The notes: generated by a model not told the origin, from the letters alone. A stretch of DNA of 64,000 nucleotides from Ancylobacter rudongensis (GCF_900100155.1 NZ_FMTP01000007.1:62001-126000); one strand, 5' to 3'; shown: positions 19,419 through 27,422, counted from the stretch's first letter. Numbers and translations: made by a program.

Positions 19419-20735
19419 ATGAAATTGAAGACGGTCATTAAGAATGTGCTGCTCGGTTCGGTTGCCGGGCTTGCTATGGTCGGGACTGCTGCGGCGGCCG
19501 ATCTGCCTGTGAAGGCGAAGGCTGCGGAATATGTGAAGATCTGCTCCACCTACGGCGCGGGCTTCTACTACATCCCCGGCACCGACACCTGCCTGAAGGT
19601 TGGTGGCTATGTCACCGCCGACACCTACTACACAGACATCGACGCCAAGACGAGCGTCAACACGCCGACCTTCTTCGGTCGTACGAACTACGATCCGGAT
19701 GGGCAGAGCTACTTCCTCACCCGCGTCGGCGTTCAGCTCGATGCCCGCACGCAGACCGAATACGGCACCCTGCGTTCGTACTTCGAAGGCCGCTTCAATG
19801 CGGGTGAAAACTACGGCTTCGGTCAGGAAATCGACACCGGCGCGTTCAGCTTCAGCGACGGCATTCGCAACCAGGCTGAAATGAAGTACGGCTACATCCA
19901 GTTCGCTGGCTTCACCTTCGGTCGCGCTACTTCGGCGTTCGACTTCTGGGCCGGCGACGGCTGGCAGGGCATTCAGCCGGGTTCGTTCTATTCCGACACC
20001 ACGCTGAACGTGATCCAGTACACCGCTGACTTCGGCAACGGCTTCTCGGCGACCATCGCCCTCGAAGATTCGTATGGCCGTGAAGACGAGTTCGCGAACT
20101 TCGAAGAGCTCAGCGGCCAGCAGGTTCCCGATATCGTCGCCAACATTGCCTACGAAGGCACCTGGGGTGCGTTCAAGGTGTCGGGCGCCTGGCACCAGAT
20201 CGGTGACTACGACCCGATCGATCTCGTCGATCCGCTGCTTTACAGCAACGATGACTCTGGCTGGGCCGTTCTCGCCGGCGTGCGCTTCGACTTCGCTGAA
20301 ACCACCACCCTGTACGTTGAAGGCGCTTACGCCTCTGGCGCTCCGGGCTATCTCGGCCTCGCCGGCACCATGCCGGTCGTCGATGCCTACGGCAATGCGG
20401 TTTCCGGCTGGTACGTCGGCGGCGCTCTGATCCACTACTGGACCCCCTCGGTGTTCACGGGTCTGGTCGGCAGCTACACGCAGACCGACAACTTCGCTGT
20501 TGACTACCTTGTCACCGATGGCACCGACACCTACGAGGGTATCTCCTCGACCGACTTCACCGGCTACAACGTCGGCGTCAACATCGGTTGGGTTCCGGTT
20601 AAGGGTCTGACCCTTGTCCTCCAGTACGACTACCTGAGCGCTGAATACTCGGGCTCGGACATCTCCGAGCTGGTTTCCTACTCGCAGGAAGCCACCCAGA
20701 ACCGCGTGACCTTCTCGGCCAAGCGTTCTTTCTGA
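19419..20735 (+). CDS. Outer-membrane porin (Porin_2 / Omp2-like)
   Basis: The 438-residue product has a signal peptide at about 1-27 (MKLKTVIKNVLLGSVAG to TAAAA) followed by DLPVKAKAAEYVKICSTYGAGF and GTDTCLKVGGYV, the recurrent mature N-terminus of rhizobial Omp2-type porins with its two cysteines. The remainder is alternating beta-strand sequence ending in KRSF, a terminal Phe suited to Bam recognition. It forms a general diffusion channel. Codons are strongly biased (TAC, AAC, TTC dominate), fitting high expression, and a strong terminator follows. Confidence 0.93.
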   Translation: MKLKTVIKNVLLGSVAGLAMVGTAAAADLPVKAKAAEYVKICSTYGAGFYYIPGTDTCLKVGGYVTADTYYTDIDAKTSVNTPTFFGRTNYDPDGQSYFLTRVGVQLDARTQTEYGTLRSYFEGRFNAGENYGFGQEIDTGAFSFSDGIRNQAEMKYGYIQFAGFTFGRATSAFDFWAGDGWQGIQPGSFYSDTTLNVIQYTADFGNGFSATIALEDSYGREDEFANFEELSGQQVPDIVANIAYEGTWGAFKVSGAWHQIGDYDPIDLVDPLLYSNDDSGWAVLAGVRFDFAETTTLYVEGAYASGAPGYLGLAGTMPVVDAYGNAVSGWYVGGALIHYWTPSVFTGLVGSYTQTDNFAVDYLVTDGTDTYEGISSTDFTGYNVGVNIGWVPVKGLTLVLQYDYLSAEYSGSDISELVSYSQEATQNRVTFSAKRSF

Positions 20736-20759
20736 TCTCTTCCGAGATTGGCTCTACGG

Positions 20760-20790
20760 AAAGCCCCGGCCTTGTGCCGGGGCTTTTTGC
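20760..20790 (+). terminator. Intrinsic terminator after the porin
   Basis: AAGCCCCGGC and GCCGGGGCTT form a perfect 10-bp stem around CTTGT, followed by TTTGCTTTT. It lies 25 bases past the porin stop. Confidence 0.9.
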
Positions 20791-20989
20791 TTTTGGGATG
20801 GTGCTTTTGAACGACGCGCCTTCAAGCAGCCGTGCAGGAGGTGGTTCTTCTCGGGAATGGGGCGAGGGCTAACCGCCGCCGCCGAATTGGCACGGTTAGG
20901 GCCAAGGCGGCGATAGACGCAGGGGCGCGCTTCGCACCCAAGAGGCACTAAAGCACACCGGAGTTTTCGCTAGGATAGGCGGGCAGCGT

Positions 20990-22861
20990 CTAGGACGCGG
21001 TCGCCTCGTCGAGGCGGGCGGACGCGTGCAACCAGTCTTCTTCCGCCTTGGCGAGGGCTTCGGCCGCCGCCGCGCGCTCCCGGGCGAAACGCTGGGCCTC
21101 AAGCGGCGCACGCGTATAGAGCGCATCCTCGGCGAGCTTGGCGTCGAGCGTGGCGAGACTGCGCTCCAGCTTCACCATTGCCGCCTCCAACTCCTTGATG
21201 CGCTTGCGCAGTGGGGCGGTCTCCGTCCGCCGGTCCGCGGCTTGCCGCCGCTCATCGGCCCGGGTGCCGGACGCCTCCTTGCGTGAGGACGACGCGCTGC
21301 GACCGACGACAAGCTTTTGATACTCGTCGAGGTCGCCGTCATAGGGACGCACCGTCCCCTCCGCGACCAGCCACAACCGTTCGGCGCTGGCGTCGAGCAG
21401 GGTGCGATCATGGCTGATGAGGATGACGGCGCCGGGAAAATCGTTGATCGCCTCGGTCAAGGCCTGCCGCGCGGCAATGTCGAGATGGTTGGTCGGCTCG
21501 TCCAGGATGAGCAGATGCGGCCCGTGAAAAGCGGCGAGGCCGAGCAGCAGCCGCGCCTTCTCGCCACCCGACAGCGCCGCGATCGTCGTATTGGCCGTCT
21601 GCCCGGAAAAGCCCATCTCGGCCGCGCGCGAGCGCACCTTGGCCTCCGGCGCCTCCGGCATCAGCCGGCGCACATGGTCGTACACGGTCTCGCTGGCCAC
21701 CAACTCATCCAGCTGGTGCTGGGCGAGATAGGCGATCTCCAGCCCAGCGGCCCGCACCATCGTTCCGCCCAGCGGCGCCAGCCGGCCGGAAATCAGCTTT
21801 GCAAAGGTGGACTTACCGTTTCCGTTCGGGCCGAGCAGGGCGATGCGGTCGTCATGGTCGATGCGGAGCGTGAGGCCCTTCAGGATCGGCTTCCCCGGCT
21901 CATAGCCGGCGGAAACGCCATCGAGCGTGAGAATGGGCGGCGAGGGAATGCGCTCGGGGTGCCGGATCGAGATGGCGGCGGCAGCCTCGGTTGCAATGTC
22001 GGCGAGAGGTGCCATCCGCGCCAGCGCCTTCAGCCGGGATTGCGCCTGCTTGGCCTTGGTCGCCTTGGCGCGGAAGCGCTCGACAAAGGCTTCCATATGC
22101 TTGCGCTTGGCTTCCTGCTTCGCCCGTGCCTTCTGGTCGACCACAAGCTTCTCGGAACGCTGGCGCTCGAAGGAATCATAGCCGCCGCGCCAGAGGGTGA
22201 GCTTGCCCTGGTCGAGATGCAGGATGAACCCCACGGATTCATTGAGCAATTCGCGGTCATGGCTTACGATGAGCACGGTGCGGGGATAGCGGGCGAGGAA
22301 GTCCTGCAGCCACAGCGTGCCTTCGAGGTCGAGATAATTGGTCGGCTCATCGAGCAGCAGCAGATCCGGCTCGGCGAAGAGCAGGGCGGCGAGCGCCACA
22401 CGCATGCGCCAGCCGCCGGAGAATTCCCAGCAGGGCCGCTGCTGGGCGGCATCGTCGAAGCCGAGGCCGGCGAGAATGCGTGCTGCGCGGGCCGGGGCGG
22501 CGTGGGCGTCGATGTCGACAAGGCGCAGCTCGATCTCGGCGATGCGCGCGGGATCCGTGGCATCCTCGCGTTCCTTCAAGAGCTTGGCGCGCTCGATATC
22601 GGCGGCGAGCACGACGTCGATCAGTTTCTCGGGACCCGCCGGGGCCTCCTGTGCCACCTGGCCGATACGGGCTGCGGTGGGAATGCGGATATCGCCGCTC
22701 TCCAGCTCCAGATCGCCGGTGATGGCGCGGAACAGCGTGGTCTTGCCGGTGCCATTGCGGCCGACAAGCCCGATCCGCGCGCCTTCCGGCAGCGCCACCG
22801 AGGCGTGGTCGATGAGAAGCCGGCCGGCGATGCGGAGGGAAATGTCGTCGAGGATGATCAT
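20990..22861 (-). CDS. ABC-F family ATPase (YheS-like)
   Basis: A soluble protein of about 623 residues with two ABC cassettes and no membrane segments. The first Walker A is GRNGTGKTT (34-42), the second GPNGNGKSTF; signature motifs are FSGGWRMR and LSGGEKARLLL, with LLLDEPTNYLD and LILDEPTNHLD Walker B regions. A charged linker (RAKQEAKRKHMEAFVERFR) separates them and a coiled-coil tail closes the protein. ABC-F proteins act on ribosomes, resolving stalled translation; the order MIILDDISLRI and domain layout most resemble E. coli YheS. It carries no sign of being a dedicated antibiotic-resistance member. Confidence 0.9.
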   Translation of the reverse strand: MIILDDISLRIAGRLLIDHASVALPEGARIGLVGRNGTGKTTLFRAITGDLELESGDIRIPTAARIGQVAQEAPAGPEKLIDVVLAADIERAKLLKEREDATDPARIAEIELRLVDIDAHAAPARAARILAGLGFDDAAQQRPCWEFSGGWRMRVALAALLFAEPDLLLLDEPTNYLDLEGTLWLQDFLARYPRTVLIVSHDRELLNESVGFILHLDQGKLTLWRGGYDSFERQRSEKLVVDQKARAKQEAKRKHMEAFVERFRAKATKAKQAQSRLKALARMAPLADIATEAAAAISIRHPERIPSPPILTLDGVSAGYEPGKPILKGLTLRIDHDDRIALLGPNGNGKSTFAKLISGRLAPLGGTMVRAAGLEIAYLAQHQLDELVASETVYDHVRRLMPEAPEAKVRSRAAEMGFSGQTANTTIAALSGGEKARLLLGLAAFHGPHLLILDEPTNHLDIAARQALTEAINDFPGAVILISHDRTLLDASAERLWLVAEGTVRPYDGDLDEYQKLVVGRSASSSRKEASGTRADERRQAADRRTETAPLRKRIKELEAAMVKLERSLATLDAKLAEDALYTRAPLEAQRFARERAAAAEALAKAEEDWLHASARLDEATAS

Positions 22862-22921
22862 GCCCGTCTTGTGCCGCGCCACGCGCCGCCGGGCAAGAGA
22901 GACGGCGGATCAAGCCGCCGT

Positions 22922-23479
22922 TCACCCCTGGCGGGAAAGGCCCCTCTCGCGCTGGAAGGCGATGAGGTCGAGCGAGGGCGCCGCCGCGTTGCCGAGCAAG
23001 GCGCTGACGAGACAGTGAACCTGGCCGCGATGATGGGTCTGGTGATTGAACACATGATCGAGAATCGTCGCCAGCTGCTGGGTGAAGCGGGTGCCGGCGA
23101 CATTGGCGTAAGTCGCATCAGATGCCAGCGTCGTGGCGTCGAGGCCGGCGACATAGGCCGCGATGCGCGCATCTTCCGCAGCGCGGGCCTGGGCCAATTC
23201 CGGCAATGTTTCGAACAGGATAGCGTCGAGCCCGGCAGGCTCGTCGCCGCTGCCGGTGATCCGGCGCAGCCACAATTTGTCGCCGACGAGAATGTGATTC
23301 AGCGTGCCGTGCACCGAGCCGAAGAAGGCGCCGCGGTCGGCCCGGTACTGCGCCTCGCTCAGCTGGGCAGCCGCGGCGTAGAGGCGCCGGTTGGCCCACT
23401 CATTATAGGCGGCGAAGTCGCGGTAGCGGTGGGTGACGAGCTGCTCGTAGGCGTGTTCGGACGGAGTGGCGGTCATCAT
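22922..23479 (-). CDS. DinB family protein
   Basis: A helical protein of about 185 residues with the metal-binding histidine pattern of the DinB four-helix fold: HGTLNHILVGDKLWLRR in the middle and DHVFNHQTHHRGQVH near the C-terminus. The family includes metal-dependent thiol-transferases and damage-induced proteins, but no substrate can be read from the sequence. I start at the ATG at 23479, with a second ATG one codon on; GGGGAT lies about ten bases upstream. It ends 60 bases before the ABC-F start, so the two may share a transcript. Confidence 0.85.
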   Translation of the reverse strand: MMTATPSEHAYEQLVTHRYRDFAAYNEWANRRLYAAAAQLSEAQYRADRGAFFGSVHGTLNHILVGDKLWLRRITGSGDEPAGLDAILFETLPELAQARAAEDARIAAYVAGLDATTLASDATYANVAGTRFTQQLATILDHVFNHQTHHRGQVHCLVSALLGNAAAPSLDLIAFQRERGLSRQG

Positions 23480-23633
23480 TGCGGCGATCCCCATGGTGCC
23501 GGCCAGCGCCGGAGGCGGGCGCCAGCCCCTTGCCTCGATGGTGCCGTGGCGCGCGGCCACTTTCCAATTCCGTCTGATGATGGACGCCATCACCGCGACC
23601 GCTGGGAGCGTGTAAGTCGCTGGCAGGCAAAAG

Positions 23634-23676
23634 AAAACGCCCCGGCCCTGCGGGAAGCAGGAACGGGGCGTTTTGC
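23634..23676. terminator. Nested bidirectional terminator hairpin
   Basis: AAAACGCCCCG (23634-23644) pairs perfectly with CGGGGCGTTTT (23664-23674), and an inner CCTGC/GCAGG stem extends it. The A-run and T-run on the two flanks make it usable in both directions. No obvious gene runs into it from the plus side. Confidence 0.75.
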
Positions 23677-23811
23677 GTCGGGCCGCCACCGGGTCGGCGG
23701 GAACGGCGGCTGCCGTCGGCTTTCCGTTGCCGGAATGAACGTATCTTGCACGTTGCCGGGCAACGGTTGCTGAACGGGCGGTTGGCGGTTGTTCATCCGG
23801 CGGGGCGCGGA

Positions 23812-23850
23812 CAAAAAAGTGCCCCGGCTCCTTGGGGGAGAAGCCGGGGC
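23812..23850 (-). terminator. Minus-strand intrinsic terminator
   Basis: On the minus strand GCCCCGGCT/AGCCGGGGC form a 9-bp stem with a 12-base loop, followed by CAC and six T residues. It lies about 195 bases past the stop of the small exported protein at 24045-24263, leaving a long 3' untranslated stretch. Confidence 0.8.
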
Positions 23851-24044
23851 TGATGGGCTCGCGTTGGGGCTTGGGGGAGTGGGGATGCCGCGAGCCTAAC
23901 CTTGTGAAACGAGTGAAGCGTGAGGCCGATGAGGTGGAGTGTTAGGCCGATGAGACCGAACAGGCCAGGTAAGCGATGAGTGGGCGAACGGTTCAGGCGA
24001 AACGCACCAGCCACACCCGCCAAGGCAGCCGGAAAGGGGGGGCC

Positions 24045-24263
24045 TCAGTAGCAGACGGGACGCTCGACCTCGACCATGCGGCCGGCATCACTCACCCAGC
24101 GCGACTGCATCACGCAATCGCCGGCGACCTGCTCAGCGGGAATTTCCACGGTCGCGACCGGCAGCTGGCGCTTGAAATAGCCGGTGGCGTCGGCAGCGCC
24201 CACGAACAGGGCGGTGAACCCCATGACGGCGGCAACAGCACTGATGGCAATGGCCTTGTACAT
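24045..24263 (-). CDS. Small exported protein, C-X20-C type (paralogue A)
   Basis: A 72-residue protein with a hydrophobic N-terminus (about 5-27, ending GAADA) that could be a signal peptide or anchor. The C-terminal part carries Cys50 and Cys71 separated by exactly 20 residues. The product at 24518-24724 has the same C-X20-C spacing and shares R, V, G and V at equal positions between the cysteines, so the two look like diverged paralogues. The oxidising periplasm would allow a disulfide. I do not recognise a named family and assign no function. The ATG follows GAGGTGCC. Confidence 0.65.
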   Translation of the reverse strand: MYKAIAISAVAAVMGFTALFVGAADATGYFKRQLPVATVEIPAEQVAGDCVMQSRWVSDAGRMVEVERPVCY

Positions 24264-24517
24264 CTCGGCACCTCATCCACCTTGCCGGTGGAAGGGCCAC
24301 CGGATTTATTCAGTCCTTAACGCGCTCAACCCTGCGGAACGAAACTCCAGGCACAGAAGCTCTCTTGCTGCGCCGCCGCAATCTGCGGCGGTTGCAGCGG
24401 AACGACAGGTATCAGGTCCGGTCATTCGTCTGCGTCTCTTTCGGTCCGTTAACACCCACTTAACGTGCGTACTCCCGGAAGAGTTCCAAGAGGTAATCAT
24501 CAAGTCGTGAACGCCGA

Positions 24518-24724
24518 TTATTCGGCGAATACGCAGCGCCGCTCTTTCACCCAGCGCGGCGCCCCCTGCGTGAACACGGCACGGCGCTCCAGGAAGCAGG
24601 TCTTGTAGCCGGCCGGCTGGCGCGACGGGTCGGTCGTCGCGTCGGCGACGGGCAGGAAGGGGAGGGCGAGAAGGCCGACAAGCACGGCCGCCAGAGCCAA
24701 CGCGGCGACAACACACTTCTTCAT
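24518..24724 (-). CDS. Small exported protein, C-X20-C type (paralogue B)
   Basis: A 68-residue protein starting MKKCVVAALALAAVLVG, with a hydrophobic segment at 4-27 and an Ala-Asp-Ala-like end (VADAT) suited to signal cleavage. Cys43 and Cys64 are 20 residues apart, as in the neighbour at 24045-24263. AGGA lies at good spacing before this ATG; an ATG three codons upstream is too close to that site. The gap of 254 bases to the paralogue suggests separate transcription. Function unknown. Confidence 0.65.
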   Translation of the reverse strand: MKKCVVAALALAAVLVGLLALPFLPVADATTDPSRQPAGYKTCFLERRAVFTQGAPRWVKERRCVFAE

Positions 24725-24870
24725 GGACTGCATCCTGGGCTGCGGCACCGGCCGCTTCGTTGCTAAACAAATGAGCGTGCGACGGTTCCACCGCAAGGCG
24801 GGGATTTCGGTTCCGAACGATGCGCTGCGGGATGGGCCGGGGTCTTGTCGAAAACGCCGCCCGCGCTTCT

Positions 24871-24899
24871 CTTGTCCGCAGGCGGAGGCGCCGCTATAA
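24871..24899 (+). promoter_or_regulatory. Candidate sigma-70 promoter of ndk
   Basis: CTTGTC (24871-24876) and CTATAA (24894-24899) are separated by 17 bases and resemble the alphaproteobacterial consensus CTTGAC-N17-CTATAT. Transcription would begin about 40 bases before the ndk ATG. Confidence 0.6.
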
Positions 24900-24944
24900 G
24901 CCGCTGCGAACCTTTCGCCCCCTTGTATCTTCAGGAAGCACGTC

Positions 24945-25367
24945 ATGGCGCTCGAGCGCACTTTCTCCATCATCAAGCCCGACGCCACCCGTCGCAATCT
25001 CACCGGCGCGATCAACGCCACCATCGAGAAGGCGGGCCTGCGCATCGTCGCGCAGAAGCGCATCCTGCTCACCCGCGCCCAGGCAGAGACCTTCTACGGC
25101 GTCCACAAGGAGCGTCCCTTCTTCGGCGAGCTCGTGGATTTCATGATCTCCGAGCCGATCGTCGTGCAGGTGCTGGAAGGCGAGGACGCCGTCGCCAAGT
25201 ATCGCGAAGTGATGGGCGCCACCAACCCGGCCAATGCGGCCGAGGGCACCATCCGCAAGGAATTCGCCCTCTCGGTCGGCGAGAATTCGGCCCATGGCTC
25301 CGACAGCCTGGAGAATGCGCAGATCGAGATCGCGCAGTTCTTCGCCGGTAACGAGATCGTCGGCTGA
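24945..25367 (+). CDS. ndk: Nucleoside diphosphate kinase
   Basis: A 140-residue enzyme that balances NTP and dNTP pools by ping-pong phosphate transfer. The phosphorylated histidine is His117 in NSAHGSDS, and the nucleotide-binding Lys11 is in IIKPDA. Length is exactly that of the family. The ATG at 24945 follows AGGAAGCACGTC. A promoter is visible upstream and a terminator at 25413-25447, so it is probably monocistronic. Confidence 0.97.
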   Translation: MALERTFSIIKPDATRRNLTGAINATIEKAGLRIVAQKRILLTRAQAETFYGVHKERPFFGELVDFMISEPIVVQVLEGEDAVAKYREVMGATNPANAAEGTIRKEFALSVGENSAHGSDSLENAQIEIAQFFAGNEIVG

Positions 25368-25412
25368 TCGCTCTGGTCCGCTGCCCGCAAGGGTGGCAGG
25401 GCCTTGAAAACG

Positions 25413-25447
25413 CACCCCGTCCGGTCCGCCGGGCGGGGTGTTTCTTT
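25413..25447 (+). terminator. Intrinsic terminator after ndk
   Basis: CACCCCGTCCGG pairs with CCGGGCGGGGTG (one G-T pair) around a TCCG loop, followed by TTTCTTT. It lies 45 bases past the ndk stop. Confidence 0.9.
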
Positions 25448-25525
25448 GTGCGAAGCAGCGTAGACTAAGCGTTCGCAGCATCGATAATTGACAAAATGCG
25501 GTATTCGGGCTTGGCCACCGCATGG

Positions 25526-25538
25526 ATTATTATGTATG
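25526..25538 (+). promoter_or_regulatory. A+T-rich motif upstream of first terC gene (copy 1)
   Basis: ATTATTATGTATG is followed six bases later by AGATGGG. A near match (AATAATAATGTATG, then AGATGGGG) occurs in front of the second terC gene at 26532-26555. In such GC-rich DNA the shared A+T-rich block is notable and may be an operator or promoter core common to both genes. It is a sequence observation; no regulator is identified. Confidence 0.45.
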
Positions 25539-25550
25539 TTCCCTAGATGG

Positions 25551-25732
25551 GCGCTGCGGGGGTCCGGCCATGGAGAAGTGGCCCGCAGCGGGGATGCCGT
25601 TTAATGGCGCGCCAAGAGCGCCCGGGAGTGGGCCCGCCGGAGCCACCTCCTCTTGCCTCACCAGAAAAAATGGCGCGCCAACGCCGAAACAACTGACTGG
25701 AGTTCCGCCCGCATCCGGGCGGGAGGTGAGGG
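25551..25732 (+). promoter_or_regulatory. Structured leader of first terC gene
   Basis: Three foldable elements precede the ribosome-binding site. CGCTGCGGG (25552-25560) pairs with CCCGCAGCG (25582-25590). A 13-base sequence, AATGGCGCGCCAA, occurs at 25603-25615 and again at 25669-25681; its TGGCGCGCCA core is self-complementary, so the two copies can pair with each other or each act as a dyad. CCGCCCG/CGGGCGG (25705-25722) forms a hairpin that abuts the GGAGGTGAGGG ribosome-binding region. This looks like a regulatory leader, but it does not match the manganese (yybP-ykoY) riboswitch as I know it. Confidence 0.45.
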
Positions 25733-25741
25733 AATGACCAC

Positions 25742-26446
25742 ATGGATTACCTTGAGCCGCTTTTCTGGCTAGCACTTCTCAAAATCATCTGGATCAACGT
25801 CCTGCTGTCCGGCGACAACGCCGTCGTCATCGCGATGGCCTGCCGCTCGCTGCCCGACAAGATGCGCCGCACCGGCATGATCCTCGGCGCCGCCGTCGCG
25901 GTCGGCATGCGCATCGTGTTCACCGCCATCATCGCCGTGCTGCTGGGCCTGCCCTGGCTGCGCATCGTCGGCGCGCTGGCGCTGATGTATATCGCGGTCG
26001 ACCTCGTGCTGCCGGAAGAGGGCGAGGAAGGTGGCGTCGCCGCGCATGACAATCTGTGGCGCGCCGTCGGCACCATCGCCGTCGCTGACCTGGTGATGAG
26101 CCTCGACAATGTCGTCGCCATCGCCGCCGTTGCCGATGGCGACTGGACGCTGATCATTATCGGCCTGGTCATTTCCATCCCGATGATCATTGCCGGCGCG
26201 GCGCTGATCATGGGCCTGCTGGCGCGCTTCCCCTTCCTGGTGTGGGCCGGCGCGGCGCTGCTGGGCTGGGTCGCCGGCGAGATGTTCGTCTCGGACATCA
26301 AGGTGCTGGACTATTTCGGCGAGGCCATGGTCCATCACTACGAATACGCGGCGGCGGCCGCCGGTGCGGTGATCGTGCTCGGCACCGGCTGGGCGATCTC
26401 CCGCTTCAAGGGCGGGACTCACGCTGCGGGCCCGCACGGCTCGTGA
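25742..26446 (+). CDS. TerC family membrane protein (first of tandem pair)
   Basis: A 234-residue membrane protein with about seven segments. It carries the two TerC acidic repeats, LLSGDNAVVIAMACRSLP and VMSLDNVVAIAAV, that put Asp-Asn pairs into the membrane, in the compact YjbE/YkoY-like form without extra domains. TerC-family proteins are associated with metal export, manganese in the best-studied cases, or with tellurium resistance; the substrate here is inferred only. The ATG at 25742 is preceded by GGGAGGTGAGGG. It shares over half its residues with the next gene, and each has its own leader, arguing for separate control. Confidence 0.88.
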   Translation: MDYLEPLFWLALLKIIWINVLLSGDNAVVIAMACRSLPDKMRRTGMILGAAVAVGMRIVFTAIIAVLLGLPWLRIVGALALMYIAVDLVLPEEGEEGGVAAHDNLWRAVGTIAVADLVMSLDNVVAIAAVADGDWTLIIIGLVISIPMIIAGAALIMGLLARFPFLVWAGAALLGWVAGEMFVSDIKVLDYFGEAMVHHYEYAAAAAGAVIVLGTGWAISRFKGGTHAAGPHGS

Positions 26447-26470
26447 ACTGAACGGGGCTTCCCTCCCCCT

Positions 26471-26511
26471 CGACGCCCGCGACTCGTCAAGAGCGCGGGC
26501 GTCGGGCGTTT
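26471..26511 (+). terminator. Probable terminator after first terC gene
   Basis: CGACGCCCGCG (26471-26481) pairs perfectly with CGCGGGCGTCG (26494-26504), with a further CTC/GAG extension in the loop. The following GGCGTTTC is only weakly T-rich, so termination may be partial. Confidence 0.55.
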
Positions 26512-26522
26512 CAGGGGCGATT

Positions 26523-26550
26523 TCTGGCGTAAATAATAATGTATGCCAGA
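26523..26550 (+). promoter_or_regulatory. A+T-rich dyad upstream of second terC gene (copy 2)
   Basis: TCTGGCGTA (26523-26531) and TATGCCAGA (26542-26550) are inverted repeats with one mismatch, flanking an AATAATAATG core. The core plus TGTATG matches the block before the first terC gene. This has the form of an operator dyad; a manganese-responsive regulator is a reasonable guess from the gene family, not something shown by the sequence. Confidence 0.5.
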
Positions 26551-26607
26551 GATGGGGCGGGTGTTCCTGCTGACATCTGAACAAGACCGACGATCAGAGA
26601 GGACACG

Positions 26608-27351
26608 ATGGATTTCTCAAGCCCGATCTTCTGGGTGGCGTTGCTCCAGATCATCTGGATCGACCTGCTGCTTTCCGGCGATAACGCCGTGGTCATCGCG
26701 CTGGCCTGCCGCTCGCTGCCCGAGAAGCAGCGCAAATGGGGCATTCTGCTCGGCGCTGGCGCGGCGGTGGGCCTGCGCATCGTCTTCGCGCTCGTGGTCT
26801 CCTACATGCTCGGCGTCCCGTTCCTGAAGGTCGTCGGCGGCGTGCTGCTGTTCTGGATCGCCATCAAGCTGGTGCTGGACGAGGGCGCCGAGGGCCATCA
26901 TGTCGAAGGCGCCGACAGCCTGTGGAAGGCGGTGCGCACCATCGCCATCGCCGACGCGGTGATGAGCCTCGACAATGTGGTGGCGATTGCCGCCGCGGCG
27001 CGCGGCCATGCCGAGCTGTTCATCTTCGGCCTGCTGCTGACCATTCCGCTGATCGTGTTCGGCTCGCAGCTGATCCTCAAGCTGATCTCGCGCTTCCCGA
27101 TCCTGATCTGGTTCGGCGCGGCGCTGCTCGGCTGGATCGCCGGCGAGATGCTGGTCAGCGACAAGGTGGTGCTGGAGACCATGCAGGGTATGGCCCCGTG
27201 GCTGGTCGACGTGATCACCGATCCCGAGGACCCGGTCGGCCTGAAGCCTTCCGCCATCCCGCACTATCTGGCCGCTGTGGTCGGCGCGATCTTCGTGATC
27301 AGCTTCGGCTGGATCGTGAAGAACCGTCGCGGCGAGGCGACCGCGCACTGA
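26608..27351 (+). CDS. TerC family membrane protein (second of tandem pair)
   Basis: A 247-residue paralogue of the preceding gene, with the same LLSGDNAVVIALACRSLP and VMSLDNVVAIAAAARG motifs and about seven membrane segments. It differs in the region 90-105 (EGAEGHHVEGADS, a His-containing cytoplasmic loop) and has a longer C-terminal loop, DVITDPEDPVGLKP, rich in acidic residues. GAGAGGACACG precedes the ATG. The pair probably arose by tandem duplication and has diverged enough to suggest separate roles or regulation in metal homeostasis. A strong terminator follows. Confidence 0.88.
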   Translation: MDFSSPIFWVALLQIIWIDLLLSGDNAVVIALACRSLPEKQRKWGILLGAGAAVGLRIVFALVVSYMLGVPFLKVVGGVLLFWIAIKLVLDEGAEGHHVEGADSLWKAVRTIAIADAVMSLDNVVAIAAAARGHAELFIFGLLLTIPLIVFGSQLILKLISRFPILIWFGAALLGWIAGEMLVSDKVVLETMQGMAPWLVDVITDPEDPVGLKPSAIPHYLAAVVGAIFVISFGWIVKNRRGEATAH

Positions 27352-27385
27352 GCGCGACCTCTGTCGCTTGAGGTGTAAAAACAGG

Positions 27386-27422
27386 AGGCGCTCCGCTAGG
27401 ATAGCGGCGGAGCGCCTTTTTC
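27386..27422 (+). terminator. Intrinsic terminator after second terC gene
   Basis: AGGCGCTCCGC (27386-27396) pairs perfectly with GCGGAGCGCCT (27407-27417), followed by TTTTC. The ATG of the next gene begins at 27423, directly after the T-run. Confidence 0.9.

Larger units (their letters stand above)
23480..24044. other. Non-coding interval with two terminator hairpins
   Basis: This stretch between the DinB-like gene and the first small exported protein has no convincing gene. It contains a bidirectional terminator (23634-23676), a minus-strand terminator (23812-23850) and an 11-base direct repeat, AGGCCGATGAG, at 23923-23933 and 23944-23954. A short open frame through the repeats has no recognisable start signal or family. 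Confidence 0.5.

Noticed and set aside
23793-24023. Small minus-strand frame containing a repeated LIGLTLH peptide
   Set aside because: It is produced by the AGGCCGATGAG direct repeat, overlaps a terminator and has no ribosome-binding site.
25551-25732. Manganese (yybP-ykoY) riboswitch before the terC gene
   Set aside because: The gene family made this likely, but the conserved GGGGAGUA-type loop and the paired UGACG-type loop are not visible in either terC leader. I report only an unclassified structured leader.
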